DNA of 8,120 nucleotides from the NCBI GenBank assembly GCA_002478245.1, contig DLMW01000005.1, positions 5,407-13,526 on the forward strand, given 5' to 3'. The stretch is from a bacterium UBP18_UBA7526. Its GTDB lineage: Bacteria > UBP18 > UBA7526. The notes beneath the pieces are model-generated. The model searched no databases and was not told the origin of the DNA. It saw nothing but the letters and a program-made list of their open reading frames with translations. Below, piece by piece: positions 1-5,385 of the stretch. The translations under genes were made by a program, and so were the position numbers. The stretch's first letter is position 1. Each line of letters begins with the position of its first letter.

Positions 1-319
1 TTATTGCCTCCTTTGCTGCATCTAAGGTAGGCTGGGAGAATATCCCTCCGGCCATGGTGATATTTACAATGGACTTTCCTTCATTCGTTAATCTCTGGTA
101 AGCCTCTGCCCATCTCTCAACATTCAGGGAAGAGGTCTTGGGAAAGTCCTTAGATGCCTTCACCTTTGCCAAGAAATCCTCGGAACTGATGGTCTCCCTA
201 ACCCGATACTCCTTCCCCTCTAAGGTTACTGGGAAGTGGAGCACGTTTATCTCATACTCCTTCCATAGATTTTCAGGCAACCCCTGATTACAACCAGTAA
301 CAATCGCTACTTTTGCCAT
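1..319 (-). CDS. degV: DegV family (FakB-like) fatty-acid-binding protein, N-terminal part
   Basis: The first 106 residues of a DegV-family protein are visible; the gene runs off the window, so the C-terminal domain is unseen. DegV/FakB proteins bind a fatty acid and present it to the kinase FakA for conversion to acyl-phosphate. Family features seen: an N-terminal beta strand with VAIVTGC then GLPENL (residues 4-17, matching the usual 'IVTDSTxDLP'), a KTSS segment at 61-64 (usual 'TSQP'), and VNITMAGG at 85-92 followed by the DAAKEA helix (usual 'I.LSSGLSGT..SA..A'). The start is ATG preceded by a strong AAAGGAGGT ribosome site at 325-333. It lies 128 bp downstream of the small CMD-like gene and in the same string as fakA, which supports a FakA-partner role. 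Several ligand-pocket positions differ from consensus (see findings). Family assignment is fairly firm; the fatty-acid ligand is inferred. Confidence 0.85.
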   Translation of the reverse strand, partial: MAKVAIVTGCNQGLPENLWKEYEINVLHFPVTLEGKEYRVRETISSEDFLAKVKASKDFPKTSSLNVERWAEAYQRLTNEGKSIVNITMAGGIFSQPTLDAAKEAI

Positions 320-324
320 TTTAA

Positions 325-333
325 ACCTCCTTT
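325..333 (-). promoter_or_regulatory. Strong Shine-Dalgarno site of the DegV gene
   Basis: On the minus strand AAAGGAGGT stands five bases before the ATG at 319. It fixes the start codon and shows that the DegV gene is independently and strongly translated despite the repeat-bearing spacer before it. Confidence 0.8.
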
Positions 334-343
334 CAGGTAGATA

Positions 344-410
344 TTAGTTAACAGTTTACAGTGTACAGTTTACAGAAAAAAACTGGTTGCTGTTCACTGG
401 TTACTGTCAA
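344..410. repeat. Inverted pair of 7-bp tandem repeats
   Basis: On the plus strand, TTAGTTA, ACAGTTT, ACAGTGT, ACAGTTT and ACAG follow each other with exact 7-bp spacing (344-375). A run of seven A follows (376-382), then CTGGTTG, CTGTTCA, CTGGTTA and CTGTCAA (383-410), again spaced by seven. The second half resembles the reverse complement of the first (17 of 25 positions for 351-375 against 383-407), so the RNA could fold into one imperfect hairpin with the A-run (U-run on the transcript) at its tip. It fills most of the spacer between the CMD-like gene and degV. Function unknown; similar 7-bp periodicity occurs in two other spacers of this window. Confidence 0.7.
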
Positions 411-412
411 CT

Positions 413-435
413 CAAAAATTAGACACTAATTTTTG
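413..435. terminator. AT-rich perfect hairpin, possible terminator after the CMD-like gene
   Basis: CAAAAATTAG (413-422) and CTAATTTTTG (426-435) are perfect 10-bp reverse complements around a 3-base loop. The hairpin starts 12 bases after the CMD-like stop codon in the direction of transcription. The stem is AT-rich and the U-run is inside its descending arm rather than after it, so it is a weak or non-canonical terminator. It could partly separate degV from the upstream string or simply protect an RNA end. Confidence 0.45.
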
Positions 436-447
436 ATTACCTCCTTC

Positions 448-759
448 CTATCCCACAAAGGCGTAGGCGCCGGTAGCCAGACCAAGCATCCCTCCTTCAA
501 AGTAGGCAACCCTTATGGTCTCTGCTAACTCCTCCTTTGTGGCTCCAGAATCCTTGGCCATCCTCGATAAATGAGATACCGCTCCTGATTGGCCCCTTAC
601 TGCATTTATGGCTAAGGCAATCAGAATCTTATGCTTACTATCCAGGGCGCCTTTCTCAAAGACCTTATCCATATCCTTCATTACTAACTTAAAGAACTCC
701 GGGTCCTTCTCCTTTATCACCTTAAAGTTCTCCGGAACCTCTCTCATGAACTTGGCCAT
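448..759 (-). CDS. Small carboxymuconolactone decarboxylase/AhpD-like protein lacking the CxxC
   Basis: A 103-residue all-helical protein of the carboxymuconolactone decarboxylase (CMD/AhpD) family. Visible features: a helix ending DSKHKILIALAINAV (40-54), then the family's His (His63) in SHLSRMAKDSGATKEELAETI (62-82), then a Gly/Ala-rich final helix. AhpD-type members carry Cys-x-x-Cys-x-x-x-His; here the two Cys positions are Gly56 and Gly59, and the protein has no cysteine at all, so thiol peroxidase or disulfide chemistry is not expected. The length is normal for a single-domain member. ATG has an AGGAGGT ribosome site (764-770). It is 38 bp downstream of fakA and almost certainly cotranscribed with it. 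The biochemical role is unknown; the family is used for several unrelated reactions, so the name should not be read as an activity. Confidence 0.8.
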   Translation of the reverse strand: MAKFMREVPENFKVIKEKDPEFFKLVMKDMDKVFEKGALDSKHKILIALAINAVRGQSGAVSHLSRMAKDSGATKEELAETIRVAYFEGGMLGLATGAYAFVG

Positions 760-763
760 TCAG

Positions 764-770
764 ACCTCCT
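764..770 (-). promoter_or_regulatory. Shine-Dalgarno site of the CMD-like gene
   Basis: AGGAGGT on the minus strand, four bases before the ATG at 759, lies within the 38-bp gap after fakA. It supports translation from this start as part of the fakA transcript. Confidence 0.75.
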
Positions 771-797
771 ATAAGGTGGTGTCGCTACCGTAAACCC

Positions 798-2654
798 TTA
801 TTCTACAGAGATAATGTAGTAATAATGCGGTTGGCCTCCGAAATAGAGCTGGGCATCGAGATCGGGATACTTCTCTTTGATTTGATTTAATAGTTGATTT
901 GTTCTTTTTTTCCTTACCCCTTTACCATAGTAAAGGGTAATGATGCTATCATCTTCTTTTACCATCTCTCTTATCAAATCCAGAGCCACTCTCTGCGGCT
1001 TCCTTCCCTTTGCCTTTATCTCCTTATGATAGAGACCGATGACCTCTCCCCTTCTAATCTTAAGTTCCTTATACTTAGCAATCCGGGCTGCCTTGGCCAC
1101 CTGAGCGGTCTTTATTCTGCCCAATGCCTGACTCATAAATTCTTTATTCTCCTCTATACTTGCCTCTGGATTATAATTCATCAGAGCCGCCAGCCCCTGA
1201 GGTATACTCTGGGAAGGGAGGACCTCCACCCTCTTCTTGCTCAATTCAGCCGCCTTCTCTGCTGCAGGAATGATATCCCCGTCATTAGGTAAGAGGAGAA
1301 TATCCTTTGCTTCCATGGCTTCTATGGCTTTACTTATATCCTCTACTGAGGGCTTCAATCTCTTCGGCCCTCCCAATATCTCATCCGCACCCATACTCTT
1401 CAGAATCTTGCTTAACCCTTCCCCCGTAGATACAGCAATGATCCCAAGCTCCTTGACCTTTGCTGCTTCTCCTATCTCCTTCTCCATTAAGAGGGTCTGG
1501 TGCTGCTCATCCATGTCGTCTATCTTTACCTTATCCACCTCTCCTAAGGTATTAGCATACTCCTTCACCTTATCTGGCTCGTTGGTATGGACGTGACACT
1601 TGGCCAATTCCGAACTACCAACCACTATGGCACAATCCCCATGCTTTGCCAACTCATTCTCAATCTCTTTCAGGACCAGATCCTTTCCCTTGATTAAGAA
1701 CTCTGTGCAGTACTTATATTCTAGCTTCCGCTCCCAGGTAGCGACCGCTCTCTGGGCAGTGCTTCTCACTGCTTTAATATCCAAGAGACCTCTTCTCTGA
1801 ATGATTCCCAGAATCTTCTCCCAGGTTCCTACTATTCTACTGATGCCCGTGGCCTCTTTCAGTCTCTGTAGGGGAAGACGGGTGAGTCTCTCCTTCGCCG
1901 CCTGAACGGCCTTACTGGCAATGGTCTCAACCTCTCTGACATCCTTTAGTTCTCCTCCCCGAATGCCAACCAGGATACTTCTCCAGGTATTGACCATCTT
2001 GGCTACCGTGACCTCTACCCGGGAAACCTCTTCTAAAGGTTTACCCTCTATGAGTCGGAGTACCCCTTCTAAGATATAGACAAAGCCTGCTCCTCCAGCA
2101 TCGACCACCCCCGCATCCTTTAAGATGGGGAGCATCTCTGGGGTCTTTTCTAATACCTCTCGCGCTTCTTCATAAGCCTCTCTCAATATTTTGGCGATAT
2201 CGCTTTCTTCTCTCGCCATCTCAAGGGCTTTCTTTGCTGACTCCTTTGCCACCGTGAGCATGGTTCCTTCCACCGGCTCTCTTACCCCACCATAGGCTGC
2301 TTCTGCTCCCGTAAATAATGCCTGGGCCAATTCTTTAGCCTCTACCCTCTTCCTCCCTTCAAGGCCTTTGGCTAAACCTACCAGGAACTGAGAAAGGATT
2401 ACTCCCGAGCATCCCCGGGAGGCCATGGTACTGCTTGTCCCCGCTTCCTTAGCAATAGAAGAGAGGTCTTGATCCTTTGACTCTTTTGTCGCCTCAACCG
2501 CTGCCTTAAGAGTCAGAGACATATTGAATCCTGTATCCCCATCGGGAACGGGAAAGACGTTTAGATTATTGACCACCTCCATCTTGGAGGAAAGCCAATC
2601 GTTGGAGGCGGATAAGGCCTTTACCAATCTTCTTCCATTGCAGTGCTTAATCAT
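798..2654 (-). CDS. fakA: Fatty-acid kinase FakA (DAK2/DhaL domain, YloV type) with a repeat insert
   Basis: FakA phosphorylates a fatty acid bound to a DegV/FakB partner, giving acyl-phosphate for phospholipid synthesis. Domain order: DhaL/DAK2 kinase domain about 1-200 with NVFPVPDGDTGFNMSLTL (32-49; Asp38 and Asp40 are the expected Mg-ATP ligands), GCSGVILSQ (81-89), EGTML (129-133) and DAGGAGF (185-191). The middle domain opens with YCTEFLI (315-321) and holds CHVHTNEP (353-360); Cys316, His354 and His356 fit the metal site described for FakA. The C-terminal DegV-like domain ends in HYYYIISVE (610-618). At 618 residues it is longer than the usual ~550, because about 108 residues (206-313) between kinase and middle domain contain a duplicated segment. 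ATG overlaps the stop of the upstream acyltransferase by four bases (ATGA), implying translational coupling. A DegV gene downstream supports the assignment. Confidence 0.93.
   Translation of the reverse strand: MIKHCNGRRLVKALSASNDWLSSKMEVVNNLNVFPVPDGDTGFNMSLTLKAAVEATKESKDQDLSSIAKEAGTSSTMASRGCSGVILSQFLVGLAKGLEGRKRVEAKELAQALFTGAEAAYGGVREPVEGTMLTVAKESAKKALEMAREESDIAKILREAYEEAREVLEKTPEMLPILKDAGVVDAGGAGFVYILEGVLRLIEGKPLEEVSRVEVTVAKMVNTWRSILVGIRGGELKDVREVETIASKAVQAAKERLTRLPLQRLKEATGISRIVGTWEKILGIIQRRGLLDIKAVRSTAQRAVATWERKLEYKYCTEFLIKGKDLVLKEIENELAKHGDCAIVVGSSELAKCHVHTNEPDKVKEYANTLGEVDKVKIDDMDEQHQTLLMEKEIGEAAKVKELGIIAVSTGEGLSKILKSMGADEILGGPKRLKPSVEDISKAIEAMEAKDILLLPNDGDIIPAAEKAAELSKKRVEVLPSQSIPQGLAALMNYNPEASIEENKEFMSQALGRIKTAQVAKAARIAKYKELKIRRGEVIGLYHKEIKAKGRKPQRVALDLIREMVKEDDSIITLYYGKGVRKKRTNQLLNQIKEKYPDLDAQLYFGGQPHYYYIISVE
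1716..2039 (-). repeat. Internal ~54-residue tandem repeat in FakA
   Basis: FakA residues 206-260 and 261-313 align without large gaps at an offset of 54-55 residues. Anchors are PL (206, 261), V-x-T-W (221-224, 275-278), IL (227, 281), then shared L, D, V, A, AV and L positions. A third copy of the core, V-A-T-W-E-R-K-L (304-311), precedes the conserved YCTEFLI. Roughly a third of aligned positions are identical. The segment is predicted helical and charged, and lies where canonical FakA has only a short linker. Confidence 0.7.
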
Positions 2655-3571
2655 CCTTCACTCCCTTGATCCACCCATCTTCTAAGGAGCCAGAAGTAAT
2701 CCTCTGGATACCTTAGGATAGCACTCTCTATTACTCTAGTCAACTTCTGGGCATTTACTTGAAGGTCCTTCTCTTTATCTAAAGTCTTCTCCAGTTCTGC
2801 CTCAGGCTCAATGACTATCTTATGGGTATTGTCTCTTTGGCGGACGATGAAGATGGGAATGATGGCTGCTTTAGTTCTTCTGGCTAAGGTAATGGGTCCG
2901 GGCATGGTGGCTGCCGGATGGCCGAAGAAGTCAACCACCACTCCTCCTTTAATCGGGATCCGATCAAACTGGAGGAATAGGATATTATTTCTCCTCAGCC
3001 AATCGATGCATCTATGAGTACAGGCATGGGGAGGAAAGGCGGGGATGGTATGGGCGCCCATCCTTCTCCTCATATCAGCTAATAATTTTGCTACCCTGTC
3101 TCCTAAGATATCACGGGCGATATAGCCAAAGGAATAGCCTTCCCGGTTCATCTTGACCGAGATCATCATAAAGTTTCCGATGTGAGCGGAGAGGCCGATT
3201 ACTCCCTTACCCTTTGCCAATACTCGGTCTAAATTCTCTTTCCCTTCTATCTCAAAGAACCTATCGATCTGTTCTTTAGAGAGGTTTTGACCACGAAAGA
3301 GTTCACAGACATTCTTCACCAGATGGAAGGCGTTCTCCTTGGCCAGCCTTTTGATCTCTTTCTGGGTTTTTCCCTTCCCAAAGACCCGATTGAGATTGAA
3401 CAGAGCGGTATTCCTGAATGGTCTCAATACCAGCCAATAGATAATGGTGAGTACCCTTGCTAAAGGGTAGAGTAATCTCTGAGGAAGGATATTCAAGATT
3501 AGAATAAGAGATTTAATGAGGGATAGCTTTATTATCCCTTTTACCAGATTTTCTCTTCTTCTCTTCTTCAC
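2651..3571 (-). CDS. LpxL/HtrB-family lysophospholipid or lipid A acyltransferase-like protein
   Basis: A 306-residue member of the LpxL/HtrB acyltransferase family, membrane-associated enzymes that move an acyl chain onto lipid A or related glycolipids. Seen: a basic start and hydrophobic anchor (about 11-50), block 1 SAHIGNF (128-134), block 2 ARDILGDRVAKLL (152-164), block 3 FDRIPIKGGVVVDFFGHPAATMPGP (202-226), block 4 LARRTKAAIIPIF (229-241) and the C-terminal YFWLLRRWVDQ (292-302). His130 matches the catalytic His of HX4E, but the acidic residue five positions on is Met135, so standard catalysis is doubtful. The start is GTG with no clear ribosome site; no ATG occurs between it and the upstream in-frame stop at 3632-3634, and the hydrophobic anchor needs this region. 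Its stop overlaps the fakA start by four bases. Substrate unknown. Confidence 0.85.
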   Translation of the reverse strand: MKKRRRENLVKGIIKLSLIKSLILILNILPQRLLYPLARVLTIIYWLVLRPFRNTALFNLNRVFGKGKTQKEIKRLAKENAFHLVKNVCELFRGQNLSKEQIDRFFEIEGKENLDRVLAKGKGVIGLSAHIGNFMMISVKMNREGYSFGYIARDILGDRVAKLLADMRRRMGAHTIPAFPPHACTHRCIDWLRRNNILFLQFDRIPIKGGVVVDFFGHPAATMPGPITLARRTKAAIIPIFIVRQRDNTHKIVIEPEAELEKTLDKEKDLQVNAQKLTRVIESAILRYPEDYFWLLRRWVDQGSEG

Positions 3572-3596
3572 GTTAAAAAGAATGAATGATTGCCGC

Positions 3597-3625
3597 CCCC
3601 TACCAGGGAAGTTCTGTGGTAGGGG
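3597..3625. terminator. GC-rich hairpin between the barrel gene and the acyltransferase gene
   Basis: CCCCTACCA (3597-3605) and TGGTAGGGG (3617-3625) are perfect 9-bp reverse complements around an 11-base loop. On the minus strand the hairpin follows the barrel gene's stop by 11 bases, and a TTTTT run comes only about 18 bases after the stem, right before the GTG start at 3571. It is not a textbook terminator; partial termination, attenuation or mRNA-end protection would each separate expression of the two genes. GAAGT (3609-3613) can alternatively pair with ACTTC (3626-3630). Confidence 0.5.
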
Positions 3626-3636
3626 ACTTCTTCAAC

Positions 3637-4497
3637 CTACAGTTGGAAGTAGTAGACGAGCCCTAAGTAACCCAGGATATCTGGATCGGCTGCAGTCAGG
3701 CGCTTGCCAATAGCGGTTTTAATCTTGAAGTTCTTGGTGGCAGAATACTTCACCCCCAGATAAGCATCAGTAATATAGTCGTCCCTGGTCATGTGAACCT
3801 TTCTAAATTCGTTCTTCCCGGTGAGCGAGGCATTGACCAGGGTCCGGGGCGCTATGGGATACATGAAGGAGACATCCCAGCTCCACTCATTGGTGAACTT
3901 TTGCCTTGGTTCATCTGGCTCATGGTAGTATCGGAAGGCCACGTTCCCATCGAGCTGGGTCTTGCCCAGACTCTTCGTGACACAGTAGGTAAGTTTGCCA
4001 TCAACCTCTCCGGTAGTAAAGTACTTACTATCAGTCTTACACGGGATCTTCACTCCACCCTTCACGGCCATGGCAGGTGTTGCCTTACCCTTCACCTCTT
4101 CTATGAACTGGTACTTGGCTCCTACCCAGAGCTCAGGGAATTCCTGATTGACCGCGCCGTGGTTTCCATAAGCAGCGATGAGCCTAGCATAGCGAGGGTC
4201 AGCTGGCGACTTATGGAGGTCCTCTCCATAGGCAGCGCCGAGTACAGTGGGAGCAATATAGGCTTCCAGACGGTCAGTAATACCATAGGTTAGGGCTGTC
4301 ACGATGGTGGTGGTGTAGAAGCCAGAGTCCCAGGTCTGATGAACACTCGTTCCCCATTCCAGAGTTCTCTTGGGTTCGGTGCCCGCATCATCTGCGATCA
4401 CCGGCGGGCCGTATCGCGTATGTTTGGCAAAGGATAAACCAGCAGTTCCTAAAACCATAATGCTTACTAAACAAAAAACTAGTAGTGTCTTGCTCAT
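3637..4497 (-). CDS. Secreted outer-membrane beta-barrel protein, Phenol_MetA_deg/transporter-like
   Basis: A 286-residue protein with a clear Sec signal peptide: MSK, a hydrophobic core, and a likely cut after LSFA (residue 24). The mature part begins GPPVIADDAGTEPKRTLEWGT (30-50), closely matching the 'GPPFxTDDPxT....HWE' opening of barrel proteins grouped with the MetA-pathway phenol-degradation family. The rest alternates polar and aromatic residues in strand pairs (for example TTTIVTALTYGITDRLEAYIAP, PELWVGAKYQF, DGNVAFRYYH, EWSWDVSFMYPI, DAYLGVKYSA) and ends GYLGLVYYFQL, as expected for a terminal barrel strand. A strong AGGAGGTG ribosome site stands at 4505-4514. The name 'phenol degradation' is only a family label; the likely role is an outer-membrane channel or structural barrel of unknown substrate. 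It is preceded by a 313-bp leader or spacer and followed by a hairpin. Confidence 0.8.
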   Translation of the reverse strand: MSKTLLVFCLVSIMVLGTAGLSFAKHTRYGPPVIADDAGTEPKRTLEWGTSVHQTWDSGFYTTTIVTALTYGITDRLEAYIAPTVLGAAYGEDLHKSPADPRYARLIAAYGNHGAVNQEFPELWVGAKYQFIEEVKGKATPAMAVKGGVKIPCKTDSKYFTTGEVDGKLTYCVTKSLGKTQLDGNVAFRYYHEPDEPRQKFTNEWSWDVSFMYPIAPRTLVNASLTGKNEFRKVHMTRDDYITDAYLGVKYSATKNFKIKTAIGKRLTAADPDILGYLGLVYYFQL

Positions 4498-4504
4498 TCT
4501 TTCT

Positions 4505-4514
4505 CACCTCCTTT
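4505..4514 (-). promoter_or_regulatory. Strong Shine-Dalgarno site of the barrel gene
   Basis: AAAGGAGGTG on the minus strand, seven bases before the ATG at 4497. Its strength suits an abundant envelope protein and fixes the start so that the signal peptide is complete. Confidence 0.8.
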
Positions 4515-4623
4515 CTTTCCCGGATTAAAAAACGGATTGGCGCGGATATCAAAAGTTAATAATCGAGATAAAAGAGACAATGACCAAATCCCGAAAATCT
4601 CCGAATCCGACCCCGTAGTTCAA

Positions 4624-4664
4624 GATAACCCCTTCGGGGCTACTTCCATAGGGGTTATCACCCC
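4624..4664. other. Competing hairpins in the barrel-gene leader
   Basis: GATAACCCC (4624-4632) is a perfect reverse complement of GGGGTTATC (4651-4659). Inside it CCCC-TTC-GGGG (4629-4639) forms a tight local hairpin, and GGGG (4651-4654) can instead pair with CCCC (4661-4664). These pairings exclude one another, as in attenuators or riboswitch expression platforms, but no U-run follows and no known riboswitch consensus was recognised. Confidence 0.5.
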
Positions 4665-4675
4665 TCTGGCGGAAA

Positions 4676-4694
4676 GGCAAAGGCATGCTTTGCC
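4676..4694. other. Short hairpin GGCAAAG-GCATG-CTTTGCC
   Basis: A perfect 7-bp stem with a 5-base loop lies between the heptad tract and the competing hairpins. It has no U-run after it in either direction, so it is not a normal intrinsic terminator. Confidence 0.55.
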
Positions 4695-4721
4695 TCCCTC
4701 CTCACCCTTAGTTGCTTTCTT

Positions 4722-4791
4722 ACTTTTTACTTGGTGATTGGTTATTGTTTGTATCTTGTTTCTTGGTGTTTGGTTATTAATCATTATTGCT
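4722..4791. repeat. Degenerate 7-bp-periodic tract downstream of padR
   Basis: Cut into sevens from 4722, the plus strand reads ACTTTTT, ACTTGGT, GATTGGT, TATTGTT, TGTATCT, TGTTTCT, TGGTGTT, TGGTTAT, TAATCAT, TATTGCT: ten units, all ending in T, most with a TTGG- or TTGT-like core. The units are too diverged for a fresh tandem array. It begins about 20 bp beyond the padR stop. Confidence 0.6.
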
Positions 4792-4810
4792 TCGGACTTT
4801 GTGGTATGGT

Positions 4811-5344
4811 TCATACCGCCGCTTTCTTGGCTAAGCTCTTAATGAGTCGAGAGGTGAACTTAATCTCGGTCTTGGCCAGTTCCAGATTATGCTGGATGAT
4901 GGTCTTGAGATGATGGGGGGCATTCCTCTCCTTTAAGGATCTAGCCATATTCTCAAGCCACACCTTCACCCTTCCCAAACCACGCAGCCGATTGCGTAAC
5001 CTCTGTAGGGCTATTTTAGGCTTAATAGAGGGGAGAAAATAGAGGGAGAGATCGATATTTAAAAATGGTCTCTGGATGGTGAGGAAGCTCTTGCACAAAA
5101 GTTCCTGAAATCTCTTACTCCCCCTCTTTGTTATATAATAGACATACTTCTCTGGCCTTCTGCCTGCACGAGAGACCCTCTTGGCCACAAACCCCTCTTT
5201 CTCCAGCTGCCTCAAAGGGTAATAGACGGACTTGGTCTCTATGCTGGTGAAGATTCCCAGAACCTTAGTAATCAATCTCTTGATCTCATAGCCGTGCTTC
5301 GGCCCTTCCGCCAATAGTCCCAGAAGAACGAGCTCCTGAGTCAT
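4811..5344 (-). CDS. PadR-family transcriptional regulator
   Basis: A 177-residue PadR-family DNA-binding protein. The N-terminal winged helix (about 1-80) carries the family signature LLGLLAEGPKHGYEIKR (7-23), the recognition-helix region SVYYPLRQLEKEGFV (39-53) and the wing GRRPEKYVYYITKRG (61-75). The C-terminal half (85-177) is helical, Leu/Arg/Lys-rich and fits the dimerising Vir_act_alpha_C-type domain of the longer PadR subgroup; it is very basic. Length is normal. ATG follows a GAGGTG ribosome site (5349-5354). It is transcribed alone from a near-consensus promoter with a palindrome just after the start point, suggesting autorepression. PadR proteins usually control efflux or stress genes next door; the nearest same-strand candidate is the barrel gene, but no copy of the palindrome was seen before it. 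Effector unknown. Confidence 0.92.
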   Translation of the reverse strand: MTQELVLLGLLAEGPKHGYEIKRLITKVLGIFTSIETKSVYYPLRQLEKEGFVAKRVSRAGRRPEKYVYYITKRGSKRFQELLCKSFLTIQRPFLNIDLSLYFLPSIKPKIALQRLRNRLRGLGRVKVWLENMARSLKERNAPHHLKTIIQHNLELAKTEIKFTSRLIKSLAKKAAV

Positions 5345-5359
5345 TTTTCACCTCTTATT

Positions 5360-5375
5360 TAGTAAAATTTTACTA
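5360..5375. promoter_or_regulatory. Perfect 16-bp palindrome, candidate PadR operator
   Basis: TAGTAAAATTTTACTA equals its own reverse complement. It covers about +5 to +20 relative to the predicted padR transcription start, a position where a bound dimer would block initiation or early elongation. Autoregulation through such a site is common in the PadR family; binding here is inferred. Confidence 0.65.
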
Positions 5376-5385
5376 TTTGAATTTT

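Larger units (their letters stand above)
4498..4810. other. 313-bp gene-free spacer with hairpins and heptad-periodic sequence
   Basis: No supported gene lies here; short open frames on both strands lack ribosome sites and family resemblance. Read in the minus direction from the padR stop it holds a 7-bp-periodic tract (4791-4722), a hairpin (4694-4676), a set of competing hairpins (4664-4624) and a stretch with three CGGAT copies on the plus strand (4521, 4533, 4543), then the barrel gene's ribosome site. No convincing promoter or U-tailed terminator was found, so whether the barrel gene is read from padR or from a weak promoter here is open. Confidence 0.6.

Noticed and set aside
344..410. 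CRISPR array
   Set aside because: Units are 7 bp with no unique spacers of 30 bp or more, and no cas genes are present.
894..1292. Plus-strand open frame of 132 codons opposite fakA
   Set aside because: It lies wholly inside the conserved FakA gene on the other strand, has no family resemblance and no ribosome site, and is explained as a shadow frame.
3597..3625. Full-strength intrinsic terminator
   Set aside because: The U-run is about 18 bases from the stem rather than adjacent, so only a tentative terminator/attenuator label is justified.
3793..4293. Plus-strand open frame of 166 codons opposite the barrel gene
   Set aside because: The minus-strand protein has a signal peptide, barrel pattern and strong ribosome site; the plus-strand frame shows none of these.
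4521..4548. Triple CGGAT as operator sites
   Set aside because: Spacing is irregular (12 and 10 bp) and similar degenerate text (GCGCAGATA) occurs at 5444-5452; more likely decayed intergenic repeat than a binding array.
4624..4694. c-di-GMP (GEMM) or other known riboswitch, suggested by GGCAAAG and G/C-rich hairpins
   Set aside because: The conserved core bases of known classes do not appear in order; the resemblance is limited to a short GGCAAA string inside a simple hairpin.
4537..4814. Short open frames on both strands in the padR-barrel spacer
   Set aside because: Their translations are low-complexity or repeat-derived, cover heptad repeats and hairpins, and lack ribosome sites; one overlaps the padR stop.
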